A stretch of 64,000 nt of DNA from Alphaproteobacteria bacterium (GTDB lineage Bacteria > Pseudomonadota > Alphaproteobacteria > Sphingomonadales > JAKSBY01): assembly GCA_021774625.1 (NCBI GenBank), contig JAJFIV010000007.1, forward strand, positions 62,001 to 126,000, given 5' to 3'. The notes under the pieces were generated by a model that saw nothing but the letters and a program-made list of their open reading frames with translations, had not been told where the DNA came from and made no database searches. Made by a program: the position numbers and the translations under genes. Each line of letters starts with the position of its first letter. The first letter of the stretch is position 1. This document shows positions 54,931 through 62,993 of this stretch, piece by piece.

Positions 54931-56430
54931 ATGACCATCCAAACACTCTTTCAGGAAATGCAGCTGGATATGGCCCTGATTTCGGGCGGTGATCTGGCTG
55001 TCCGCTCACCCATTGACGGGGTGGAAATCGGTCAGGTCAGACAGGATAAAGCGGGCGATATCAACACAAAAATTGCCACAGCCGTCAGCGCCTTTGCCGC
55101 ATGGCGCGATGTACCGGCCCCGCAGCGCGGCGAACTGATCCGCCGCTATGGCGAAGAACTGAGAAAATACAAGGACGCGCTGGGCCGTCTGGTCACGCTC
55201 GAATGCGGCAAAATCTATCAGGAGGGCCTGGGCGAGGTTCAGGAAATGATTGATATCTGCGACTTTGCCGTTGGTCTTTCGCGCCAGCTTTATGGCCTGA
55301 CCATTGCGTCGGAAAGACCGGGTCACAAAATGCGTGAAAACTGGCACCCGTTGGGTCCGGCCGGCGTGATCTCCGCTTTTAATTTTCCGGTTGCGGTCTG
55401 GTCTTGGAATACGGCTCTGGCCATTGTGTGCGGCGATCCGGTTCTGTGGAAACCGTCGGAAAAAACACCCATTACCGCCATTGCCTGTTCGGCCCTGTTC
55501 GACCGGGTCGCCGGGAATTTTGCTGATGCGCCGGCCGGCCTGAACCAGCTTTTGATCGGCGGGCGCGATGTCGGCGAAGCGCTGGTGGCTGACCCCAGGG
55601 TTCCTCTGATCAGCGCCACCGGTTCCACCGCCATGGGCCGGATGGTCGGCCCCAGGGTCGCGAGCCGGTTTGGCCGTTCAATCCTGGAGCTAGGCGGCAA
55701 CAATGCCATTATTGTCACCCCGACGGCGGATCTGGATCTGGCGCTTCAGGGCATTGTGTTCGGCGCCGTCGGCACCTGTGGCCAGCGCTGCACATCAACC
55801 CGCCGTCTGTTTCTGCATGACAGCATTTATGATGCCTTTCTGCCCCGCCTGAAGACCGCTTATGACAGCGTTTCCATCGGCGATCCTCTGGATAGCAAAA
55901 CCCTGGTGGGACCCCTGATCGACCGGGCGGCCTATGAAGGGATGGAACGGGCGCTGGAACTGGCCAGAGGCGATGTTGGCGCCGTTCACGGCGGGGGGCG
56001 GGTGCTCGAAAACAAATATCCCGATGCGTATTATGTCCGCCCAGCACTTGTGGAAATGCCGGACCAGACCCAGACAGTCTGTGAAGAAACCTTCGCCCCC
56101 ATTCTTTATGTCATGAAATATAAGGACATAAACGGCGCCATCGCAAAACAGAATGCGGTGCCGCAGGGTCTGTCATCCGCTATTTTCACCAACGATGTCC
56201 GGGAAGCTGAACAATTCACCTCAGCCGCGGGCAGTGATTGCGGCATTGCCAATGTCAATATCGGGACATCGGGCGCTGAAATCGGCGGCGCGTTTGGCGG
56301 TGAAAAGGAAACCGGCGGCGGCCGGGAATCCGGTTCTGATTCCTGGAAGGCCTATATGCGGCGTTCCACTTCCACAGTGAATTATTCCAAAGACTTGCCG
56401 CTGGCCCAGGGAATAACCTTCGAACTCTGA
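54931..56430 (+). CDS. amaB: L-aminoadipate-semialdehyde dehydrogenase, ALDH7 family
   Basis: A 499-residue NAD-dependent aldehyde dehydrogenase of the ALDH7 (antiquitin) branch, oxidising 2-aminoadipate semialdehyde to 2-aminoadipate. Visible: ISAFNFPVAVWSWN, the general-base Glu in SILELGGNNAIIV, nucleophile C287 in GTCGQRCTSTRRLF, and the ALDH7 C-terminal run FGGEKETGGGRESGSD plus KAYMRRSTSTVNYSKDLPLA. The family assignment is firm; the substrate is supported by the lysine-dehydrogenase-like gene two genes upstream. It lies 13 bases after the TPP-enzyme gene. Confidence 0.93.
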   Translation: MTIQTLFQEMQLDMALISGGDLAVRSPIDGVEIGQVRQDKAGDINTKIATAVSAFAAWRDVPAPQRGELIRRYGEELRKYKDALGRLVTLECGKIYQEGLGEVQEMIDICDFAVGLSRQLYGLTIASERPGHKMRENWHPLGPAGVISAFNFPVAVWSWNTALAIVCGDPVLWKPSEKTPITAIACSALFDRVAGNFADAPAGLNQLLIGGRDVGEALVADPRVPLISATGSTAMGRMVGPRVASRFGRSILELGGNNAIIVTPTADLDLALQGIVFGAVGTCGQRCTSTRRLFLHDSIYDAFLPRLKTAYDSVSIGDPLDSKTLVGPLIDRAAYEGMERALELARGDVGAVHGGGRVLENKYPDAYYVRPALVEMPDQTQTVCEETFAPILYVMKYKDINGAIAKQNAVPQGLSSAIFTNDVREAEQFTSAAGSDCGIANVNIGTSGAEIGGAFGGEKETGGGRESGSDSWKAYMRRSTSTVNYSKDLPLAQGITFEL

Positions 56431-56455
56431 TTTAACTCCGTTCATCGCAACATCC

Positions 56456-56486
56456 TTGACCCTAGGTCAAATTTTCACTTTAGTAT
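56456..56486 (+). promoter_or_regulatory. Operator-promoter candidate for the RND cluster
   Basis: TTGACC-CTA-GGTCAA (56456-56470) is a perfect inverted repeat whose left half is a good -35 box. TAGTAT (56481-56486) follows after a long, 19-base spacer. Long spacers with a dyad near the -35 are typical of promoters worked by MerR-family activators, but the dyad here is off-centre, so a TetR-type operator is equally possible. No regulator gene adjoins. Confidence 0.5.
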
Positions 56487-56552
56487 CAAGCGAGTTTGGG
56501 AAAATGAGCGGCGCCCTGCGCCTGAATACTCACCAAACCAGCAAGGACAATC

Positions 56553-59500
56553 ATGAAATGGACCGAGCAAAGCCTGAAAAATCCGGCGGCGGTCGCGGTG
56601 ATAGCCGTGATCATTATTTTGCTGGGCGCGGTAACGGTTTTTCGCCTGCCGGTCCAGTTATTTCCCGATATTGACCGGCCGCAGATCAGCGTCAACACAG
56701 GCTGGCGTGCGGCTTCCCCGCAGGAAGTTGAATCGGAAATCACCGAACCGGTGGAAGAGGTCCTTCAGGGCATCCCCGGTCTCGAAGAGCTTGTCAGCAA
56801 CTCCAATGCCGGCGGCAGCAATATCAATCTGACTTTCGCCCTTGGCAGCGACATGAATAAAACACTGCTGGAAGTGATCAGCCGTTTGAACCGGCTGCGT
56901 CCGCTGCCCGCCGATTCTGATCCGCCAACGGTGCAACTGGGCGGATTCCGGGGCGATGCGGAATCCCTGATCTGGTATTTTGTCCAGACCGTGCCGGGAA
57001 ATCCGCACCCCATGTCCGATTATAGCCGCTTTATTGAAGACGTGGTCGTGCCCCGCATCGAATCGATACCCGGTGTGTCCGGCGCCAACTTTCTGCCCTC
57101 CGACGGACAGGAAGAATTACAGGTCATCTTTGACCCTTATCGGGCGGCGGAACTCGGGATTGATCTGACGGCGATCCCGGCTCTGATCGGCAACACAAAT
57201 GATGTTTCCGGCGGGTTTACCAATGTCGGACGCAGACAATACACCATCCGTTTTGAAGGCCGCTATGATCCCATCCAGCTGGGAGGTCTGATTTTGGACT
57301 GGCGGGACGGCACCCCCATCCTGCTGGGCGATATCGCCGAGATCCGGGTCGGACCCGGCAGACGCCGTGGCGTGACCTACCAGAACGGCAATCCGGCCTC
57401 CGCTATTCAGATGTTGAAGGATAATTCGACCAATGTGCTGGCGACCCTGAAACAGGTCAAGGCGGTGGCGGATGAATTGAATGAGACCGTTCTGAAGGAA
57501 CAGGGCCTCAGGATGGAGAAATCGTTCGATCCATCTGTTTTTATTATGCGGGCGATTAATCTTCTGACCAATAATCTGATCATTGGCGTACTGCTGGCTG
57601 TGGGAATCCTGTGGTGGTTTCTGCGCCATGGCCGGGCGACACTTTTGATTGCCCTGGCGATCCCGATATCCATCTTCGCCACCTTTATTTTTTTGGGACT
57701 GGCCGGACGTTCGCTGAACGCCATCTCGCTTGCGGGACTGGCATTCGCCACCGGCATGGTGCTGGACGCCGCCATTGTGGTGCTGGAAAATGTCGTCAGG
57801 CTGCGGGAAAAAGGTCTGAAGGCGGATGACGCCAGCAATCAGGGGGCATCCCAGGTCTGGGGGGCCTTGATTGCCTCGACGGCAACCACAGTTGCGATCT
57901 TTCTGCCGGTGCTGTTTTTAAAGGATGTGGAAGGCCAGCTGTTTGCCGACCTGGCGCTGACCATTGCCATTGGGGTCACTATTTCCCTTGTGGTGGCCGC
58001 CACCATCCTGCCAACCGCGGCGAAAGTCTGGCTGAAAAAAATGCCGCCCAAAGACGTGAATGCCGCCCGCTGGGACCGCATATCCGGGCGCATTATGCGC
58101 GTGACCGACACAAATGCAAAACGCGTGTTCTGGATTGCCGGGCTGATTACAATACCGCTGATCGCCACCTGGCTGCTGTTGCCGCCGCTCAACTATCTGC
58201 CGCCGGTCAAGCGGGATGCGGTCGACACCAATATGCTGCTGCCGGCGGGAGTGACACTGGATTTTATCGACCGGGAATATGCCCAGGTGGTGAATGAGCG
58301 GCTGCTTCCCTATCTCGAAGGCGAGAAGGAGCCAAAACTTCTCAATTTTTATTTTGTGACCTTTGGCGCAAACTTTGGCCAGTTCGCCGCGCGCGCCGAA
58401 GACCAGGACGACGTTGAAGAACTGATGCAGGTTGTCCGCGAGGAAATTGCTGTGGGCCTGCCCGACCTTATCACATTTACCAGTCAGAGTGATCTTTTCG
58501 GCGGATTCGGCTCACAGGGCAATATCGCCCTTCATATCCAGTCGTCCGACCCGCAGGCCTTGCGGGCGGCAACACAGGTCGGGCTCGACCAGATACGGGA
58601 AAAGTTCGACAACGCCAATGTCAACCCGCAGCCCGACCCCAACGCGGTTGCTCCGGAAATCCGTATGATCCCCAATGACAACCGGATCAGGGAGGCCGGC
58701 TGGAACCGCCAGCGTGTGGCTAGCATCGTGCGGGCGCTCGGGGACGGCCTGTGGCTTGGTGAATATTTCGACGGGGAAAAAAGGCTGGATGTTATTCTGA
58801 AGGCCGAAGGGTTCAACAATCCGGAAGAATTACAGGGCGTGCCTTTGGCAACACCTGCCGGCGGCATTCTCCCGCTCGGTGAGGTGGTCGATGTCACCCG
58901 CGCCACGGGGCCGGTCGGCATCCGGCGGTTTAATGGCCGCCGGACCATCACCCTGCAGTTCAGCCCGCCGCCCGGTATTGCCCTTGAAGACGCCCTCGCC
59001 ATCCTGAGGAATGACGTGGAACCTCTGATACGAGCCGCACTGCCGGCGGACGGCAATATTCTCTACGGCGGCAGCGCCGACAGTATGAACCGGGCTATCG
59101 GCACCCTTGGCGGCAACTTTCTGCTGGCGCTGGGGCTTTTGTTCCTGATAATGGCGGCGCTGTTCAAATCGGTGAAGGATTCACTGCTGGTGGTCATTTC
59201 CATCCCGCTGGCCACCGTGGGTGGGGTAGCGGCGCTGCGCATCCTCAATCTCTTCACCTTTCAGCCGATGGATTTATTGACCATGATCGGCTTTATTATC
59301 CTGCTGGGACTTGTGGTGAATAACGCCATCCTGCTGGTGGTCCGCACCCGCCAATCGGAGGAGGAAGGCCTCAACCGCCGCGATGCGGTGGCGGAAGCGC
59401 TCCGGCTCCGGTTACGCCCCATTTTCATGTCAACCTTGACCAGCATCTTCGGTATGCTGCCGCTGGTATTGTTTCCGGGCATCGGCAGCGCCATTTACCG

Positions 59501-59648
59501 CGGCATGGCCGCCGCCATCGCCGGCGGCATGAGCATCAGCATGGTCTTTACCCTGATCCTGTTGCCAAGCCTGCTGCAACTGACTGGCAAATCCCAATCC
59601 AGGGAAGCAGATACTCGGCCCTTGCCCCTCCGCCGGGCAGCCGAATAA
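56553..59648 (+). CDS. RND efflux permease, first of three
   Basis: A 1031-residue inner-membrane transporter of the RND superfamily, with AAGGA before the ATG. It has two halves each of one plus five helices and large periplasmic loops. The start MKWTEQSLKNPAAVAVIAVI and LPVQLFPDIDRPQISV are family-like. TM4 reads FATGMVLDAAIVVLENVVRL, where the AcrB DD pair is D405 then Ala, the single-Asp arrangement seen in CusA-type permeases. TM10 and TM11 regions (GFIILLGLVVNNAILLV) are intact. No membrane-fusion protein or outer-membrane gene is in view on either side. Confidence 0.93.
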   Translation: MKWTEQSLKNPAAVAVIAVIIILLGAVTVFRLPVQLFPDIDRPQISVNTGWRAASPQEVESEITEPVEEVLQGIPGLEELVSNSNAGGSNINLTFALGSDMNKTLLEVISRLNRLRPLPADSDPPTVQLGGFRGDAESLIWYFVQTVPGNPHPMSDYSRFIEDVVVPRIESIPGVSGANFLPSDGQEELQVIFDPYRAAELGIDLTAIPALIGNTNDVSGGFTNVGRRQYTIRFEGRYDPIQLGGLILDWRDGTPILLGDIAEIRVGPGRRRGVTYQNGNPASAIQMLKDNSTNVLATLKQVKAVADELNETVLKEQGLRMEKSFDPSVFIMRAINLLTNNLIIGVLLAVGILWWFLRHGRATLLIALAIPISIFATFIFLGLAGRSLNAISLAGLAFATGMVLDAAIVVLENVVRLREKGLKADDASNQGASQVWGALIASTATTVAIFLPVLFLKDVEGQLFADLALTIAIGVTISLVVAATILPTAAKVWLKKMPPKDVNAARWDRISGRIMRVTDTNAKRVFWIAGLITIPLIATWLLLPPLNYLPPVKRDAVDTNMLLPAGVTLDFIDREYAQVVNERLLPYLEGEKEPKLLNFYFVTFGANFGQFAARAEDQDDVEELMQVVREEIAVGLPDLITFTSQSDLFGGFGSQGNIALHIQSSDPQALRAATQVGLDQIREKFDNANVNPQPDPNAVAPEIRMIPNDNRIREAGWNRQRVASIVRALGDGLWLGEYFDGEKRLDVILKAEGFNNPEELQGVPLATPAGGILPLGEVVDVTRATGPVGIRRFNGRRTITLQFSPPPGIALEDALAILRNDVEPLIRAALPADGNILYGGSADSMNRAIGTLGGNFLLALGLLFLIMAALFKSVKDSLLVVISIPLATVGGVAALRILNLFTFQPMDLLTMIGFIILLGLVVNNAILLVVRTRQSEEEGLNRRDAVAEALRLRLRPIFMSTLTSIFGMLPLVLFPGIGSAIYRGMAAAIAGGMSISMVFTLILLPSLLQLTGKSQSREADTRPLPLRRAAE

Positions 59649-59769
59649 AACACAATTCCGCTGCTTGCCTCAGAATTCCGGCATTTGGCCGCATAACGCT
59701 GTTTTCTCATATTCCCTGTGTCTATGTGATGTTGTCGGAAGACGGCCTGGCCAATTTTAGGATGATTTC

Positions 59770-62700
59770 ATGCGCTGGACGGATCGCAGTCTCAAAAACC
59801 CTGCCGCGGTGATCGTTGTTGTAACAATTATGCTGCTATTGGGCGTGGTCACCATCTTTCGCCTCCCGGTGCAGCTTCTCCCCAATATCGAACGGCCGGT
59901 GATGCTGGTTTCGACCGTCTGGCCGGGCGCTTCGCCGCGGGAAATTGAATCTGAAATCGGCGCCCCGCTGGAGGAGGTTCTGCGCGGGATGCCGGGTCTT
60001 GAGAAAATACAGGCATGGGCGCCGCCTAATAGCAGCTTTATCAATCTGACCTTCGGACTTGCCACCGATATGGATCAGGCGATGCTGGAAGTGATCAGCC
60101 GTCTGAACCGTCTGCCGGCTTTGCCCGCCGATGCCGATCCGCCAACCCTGACCCTTGGCGGCTGGAACAATACCAGCGATGCGCTGATCGATTATTTCAT
60201 TCAGTTGGCTCCAGGCGCCGAAGGTGCCATGGCGGATCATGAAAATTTCGTCGAAGATATTATCCTGCCCCGGCTCGAATCCCAGTATGGCGTTGCCAGC
60301 GTTGATTTGTGGCTGAATTCCGGGACCGGGGATCAGCTGGATATTGCCTTCGATCCTATCAAGGCGGCGCAGACGGGTATTGATCTTTCCGCCGTGTCGG
60401 CCCAGATCGGCCGGTCAAACGATGTATCCGGCGGCTTTGTCGATGTCGGCAGACGGCAATATACCCTGCGCTTCGAAGGCCGGTATTCCCCGGAACAAAT
60501 GGCTGATCTGATCCTGGAATGGCGGGACGGCAGCCCTATCCGCCTCGGCGAAATTGCGACAATTTTCGTCAGTAAGGGCCGCCGTGACGGCTTTATCTTC
60601 CAAAATGGCCGGCCCGCCGTGCGTCTCGGCGTGAAGAAGGAATCCGGGGCCAATGTGCTGCGGTCCCTGGGCGGCGTGAAGGCCGTTGTCGATGAACTGA
60701 ATGCAGGTCTGCTGAAAGACCGCGGCCTTTACATGCAGAATTCCTATGACCCCTCGGTCTTTATCCAGAGAGCCATCCGGCTGCTGTCGAGCAACCTGGT
60801 TTTGGGTATGTTTTTTGCCGTTGGCATATTGTGGTGGTTTCTTCGTCAGGCGCGCGCAACAATTTTGATTGCCATCACCATTCCGATATCGCTGCTGACC
60901 ACCTTCATTGTGCTTGGTCTTGCGGGCCGGACGCTGAATGTCATTTCTCTTGCGGGTCTGGCATTCGCCACCGGGATGGTGCTGGATGCCGCCATTGTGG
61001 TATTGGAAAATATTGTGCGGCTCAAGGAAAAGGGGCTTGGCAGTTCCGAGGCTGCAAGCAAAGGCTCGGCCCAGGTCTGGGGTGCGCTTTTTGCCTCCAC
61101 CGCGACCACTGTGGCGATTTTCATTCCCATTATGTTTTTGAAGGATGTCGAAGGTCAGATGTTTGCCGATCTGGCGCTGACCATTGCCATCGGCGTATCC
61201 GTTTCGCTTGTGGTTGCGGTGACCGTCCTGCCAACAGCCGCGATGCTGTGGCTGAAAAAACTGCCCGCACCCAAGGCGCAGAAAAACCGCCTGGAAGGAA
61301 TGGCCGGCTTCATCATGGGGCTGACCAATAATAATTTCAAACGGGCCGGGTGGATTAGCGGATTGATCGGGCTTTCGCTGACAGCGTCTCTGCTGCTTAT
61401 CCCGAGCATGAATTATCTGCCCCCGGTCAAACGGGACGCGCTGACGGCCTGGGTATTCTTCCCGCCCGGCTCTAATGTGGAATTTGCCGAAACCGAGCTG
61501 GCAGACGTAATGATGGCCCGCCTTGATCCCTATCTGAAAGGCGAAAAACAGCCGCAAATTCTGGACTATAACCTTTTTTCCTGGCCGGCGATGATTGGCT
61601 CCAGCGTCAGTGTGCGGGCGACAGACCCGGCCGACCTGCCGGAACTTCAGCGTATTCTGTATGAGGAAGTCCTGACCGGCCTGCCCGACGTTTCCGCCTT
61701 TGTTATCCAGCAAAGCCTGTTTGGCGGTTTCAACAGCAGCGACAGTGTGGAGTTCAATATCCATTCGGCTGATCTGAGTGAACTGAAAACCGTCGCCATT
61801 GAGGCAATGGATTTGATCGCTGCCGCCATTCCCGGCGCGCCCATTAACCCAAGCCCCGACCCCAATATTGCCTCGCCGGAGCTGGAATTCATTCCCAACG
61901 ACCGGCGCCTGCTGGAAGTGGGATGGCGGCGCACGGATCTTGCCAATGTAGTGCGCACGCTTGGCACCGGAGTCTGGCTCGGCGAATATTTTAACGGCGA
62001 AAAAAGACTGGATGTTTTCTTTAAGACGGATGCCGAACAGAATCCGGAGACCATGATCAATATGCCCGTTGCCACACCCTTGGGCGGGATCGTGCCGTTG
62101 GGTGAACTGGTGGAGATGCGCGAAAATCTGGGCCCCGGCGCGATTATCCGCTACGATGGCCGCCGCACCATGTCGATGGATGTCAATCCACCGCCGGGCA
62201 TGACCCTGGAGGAGCTGATTACAATCATCAAGGCCGAGGTCGAGCCGCAAATCCTCGCCATGCTGCCGCCGGACGGCGCCGTAACTTATGGCGGCAGCGC
62301 CGGTGATCTCGCCCGGGCCGTGGAAACACTCACCGCCAATTTCCTGATCGCGCTGGCTCTTTTATTCCTGATCATGGCGGCGCTGTTCCGTTCGCCGAAG
62401 GATGCGCTGCTGGTGTTGATCTCGATACCATTAGCGACGGTCGGCGGGCTGGCGCTTTTACAGATACTGGACCTGCCGCTGGATTTGCTGACCATGATCG
62501 GCTTTATTATCCTGCTGGGTCTGGTGGTGAATAACGCCATTCTGCTGGTGGTGCAGACCCGCAGTTCGGAGAAGAGCGGCCTGAGCAGAGAAGAAGCGGT
62601 CAAGGCGGCGCTCCGGCTGCGTCTGCGCCCGATCTTTATGTCAACCTTCACATCGCTGGCGGGCATGCTGCCATTGCTGATCCTGCCCGGCGCGGGCAGT

Positions 62701-62865
62701 GATATCTATCGCGGCATGGCGGCGGCCATTGTGGGTGGAATGAGCGTCAGCATGGTCTTTACGCTGGTTCTCCTGCCGAGCCTCATTCAGATCGAATGGA
62801 AGACGGTTACCTCCTTTTCCAATAACAATACTTCCCGGCGGCGCGTGCAGGCTCCGGCTGAGTAA
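59770..62865 (+). CDS. RND efflux permease, second of three
   Basis: A 1031-residue permease of the same length and layout as its upstream neighbour. It begins MRWTDRSLKNPAAVIVVVTI and has LPNIERPVMLVSTVWPGASP. TM4 FATGMVLDAAIVVLENIVRL contains D406 followed by Ala, as in the first copy. Periplasmic-loop sequence is clearly diverged from the first copy (for instance AWAPPNSSFINL), so the copies are paralogues rather than a recent duplication. A 121-base gap precedes it. The ribosome-binding site AGGATG is close to the ATG. Confidence 0.93.
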   Translation: MRWTDRSLKNPAAVIVVVTIMLLLGVVTIFRLPVQLLPNIERPVMLVSTVWPGASPREIESEIGAPLEEVLRGMPGLEKIQAWAPPNSSFINLTFGLATDMDQAMLEVISRLNRLPALPADADPPTLTLGGWNNTSDALIDYFIQLAPGAEGAMADHENFVEDIILPRLESQYGVASVDLWLNSGTGDQLDIAFDPIKAAQTGIDLSAVSAQIGRSNDVSGGFVDVGRRQYTLRFEGRYSPEQMADLILEWRDGSPIRLGEIATIFVSKGRRDGFIFQNGRPAVRLGVKKESGANVLRSLGGVKAVVDELNAGLLKDRGLYMQNSYDPSVFIQRAIRLLSSNLVLGMFFAVGILWWFLRQARATILIAITIPISLLTTFIVLGLAGRTLNVISLAGLAFATGMVLDAAIVVLENIVRLKEKGLGSSEAASKGSAQVWGALFASTATTVAIFIPIMFLKDVEGQMFADLALTIAIGVSVSLVVAVTVLPTAAMLWLKKLPAPKAQKNRLEGMAGFIMGLTNNNFKRAGWISGLIGLSLTASLLLIPSMNYLPPVKRDALTAWVFFPPGSNVEFAETELADVMMARLDPYLKGEKQPQILDYNLFSWPAMIGSSVSVRATDPADLPELQRILYEEVLTGLPDVSAFVIQQSLFGGFNSSDSVEFNIHSADLSELKTVAIEAMDLIAAAIPGAPINPSPDPNIASPELEFIPNDRRLLEVGWRRTDLANVVRTLGTGVWLGEYFNGEKRLDVFFKTDAEQNPETMINMPVATPLGGIVPLGELVEMRENLGPGAIIRYDGRRTMSMDVNPPPGMTLEELITIIKAEVEPQILAMLPPDGAVTYGGSAGDLARAVETLTANFLIALALLFLIMAALFRSPKDALLVLISIPLATVGGLALLQILDLPLDLLTMIGFIILLGLVVNNAILLVVQTRSSEKSGLSREEAVKAALRLRLRPIFMSTFTSLAGMLPLLILPGAGSDIYRGMAAAIVGGMSVSMVFTLVLLPSLIQIEWKTVTSFSNNNTSRRRVQAPAE

Positions 62866-62993
62866 TCCCACGAAAAATCGCAGTCCTGCGCTATTTGTCG
62901 CATAGCATGAACGCCCCGACGCATTTCGATTTCCCTTGGAAACACAATGCGTAAGGTGCATCCGGGGGCGGCGATAGGAAGCAGGAGCCGTCA

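Noticed and set aside
60415-62250. A 611-codon open frame antisense to the second RND gene.
   Set aside because: The sense strand encodes a complete permease with all family motifs; the antisense frame is a by-product of GC-rich codon use.
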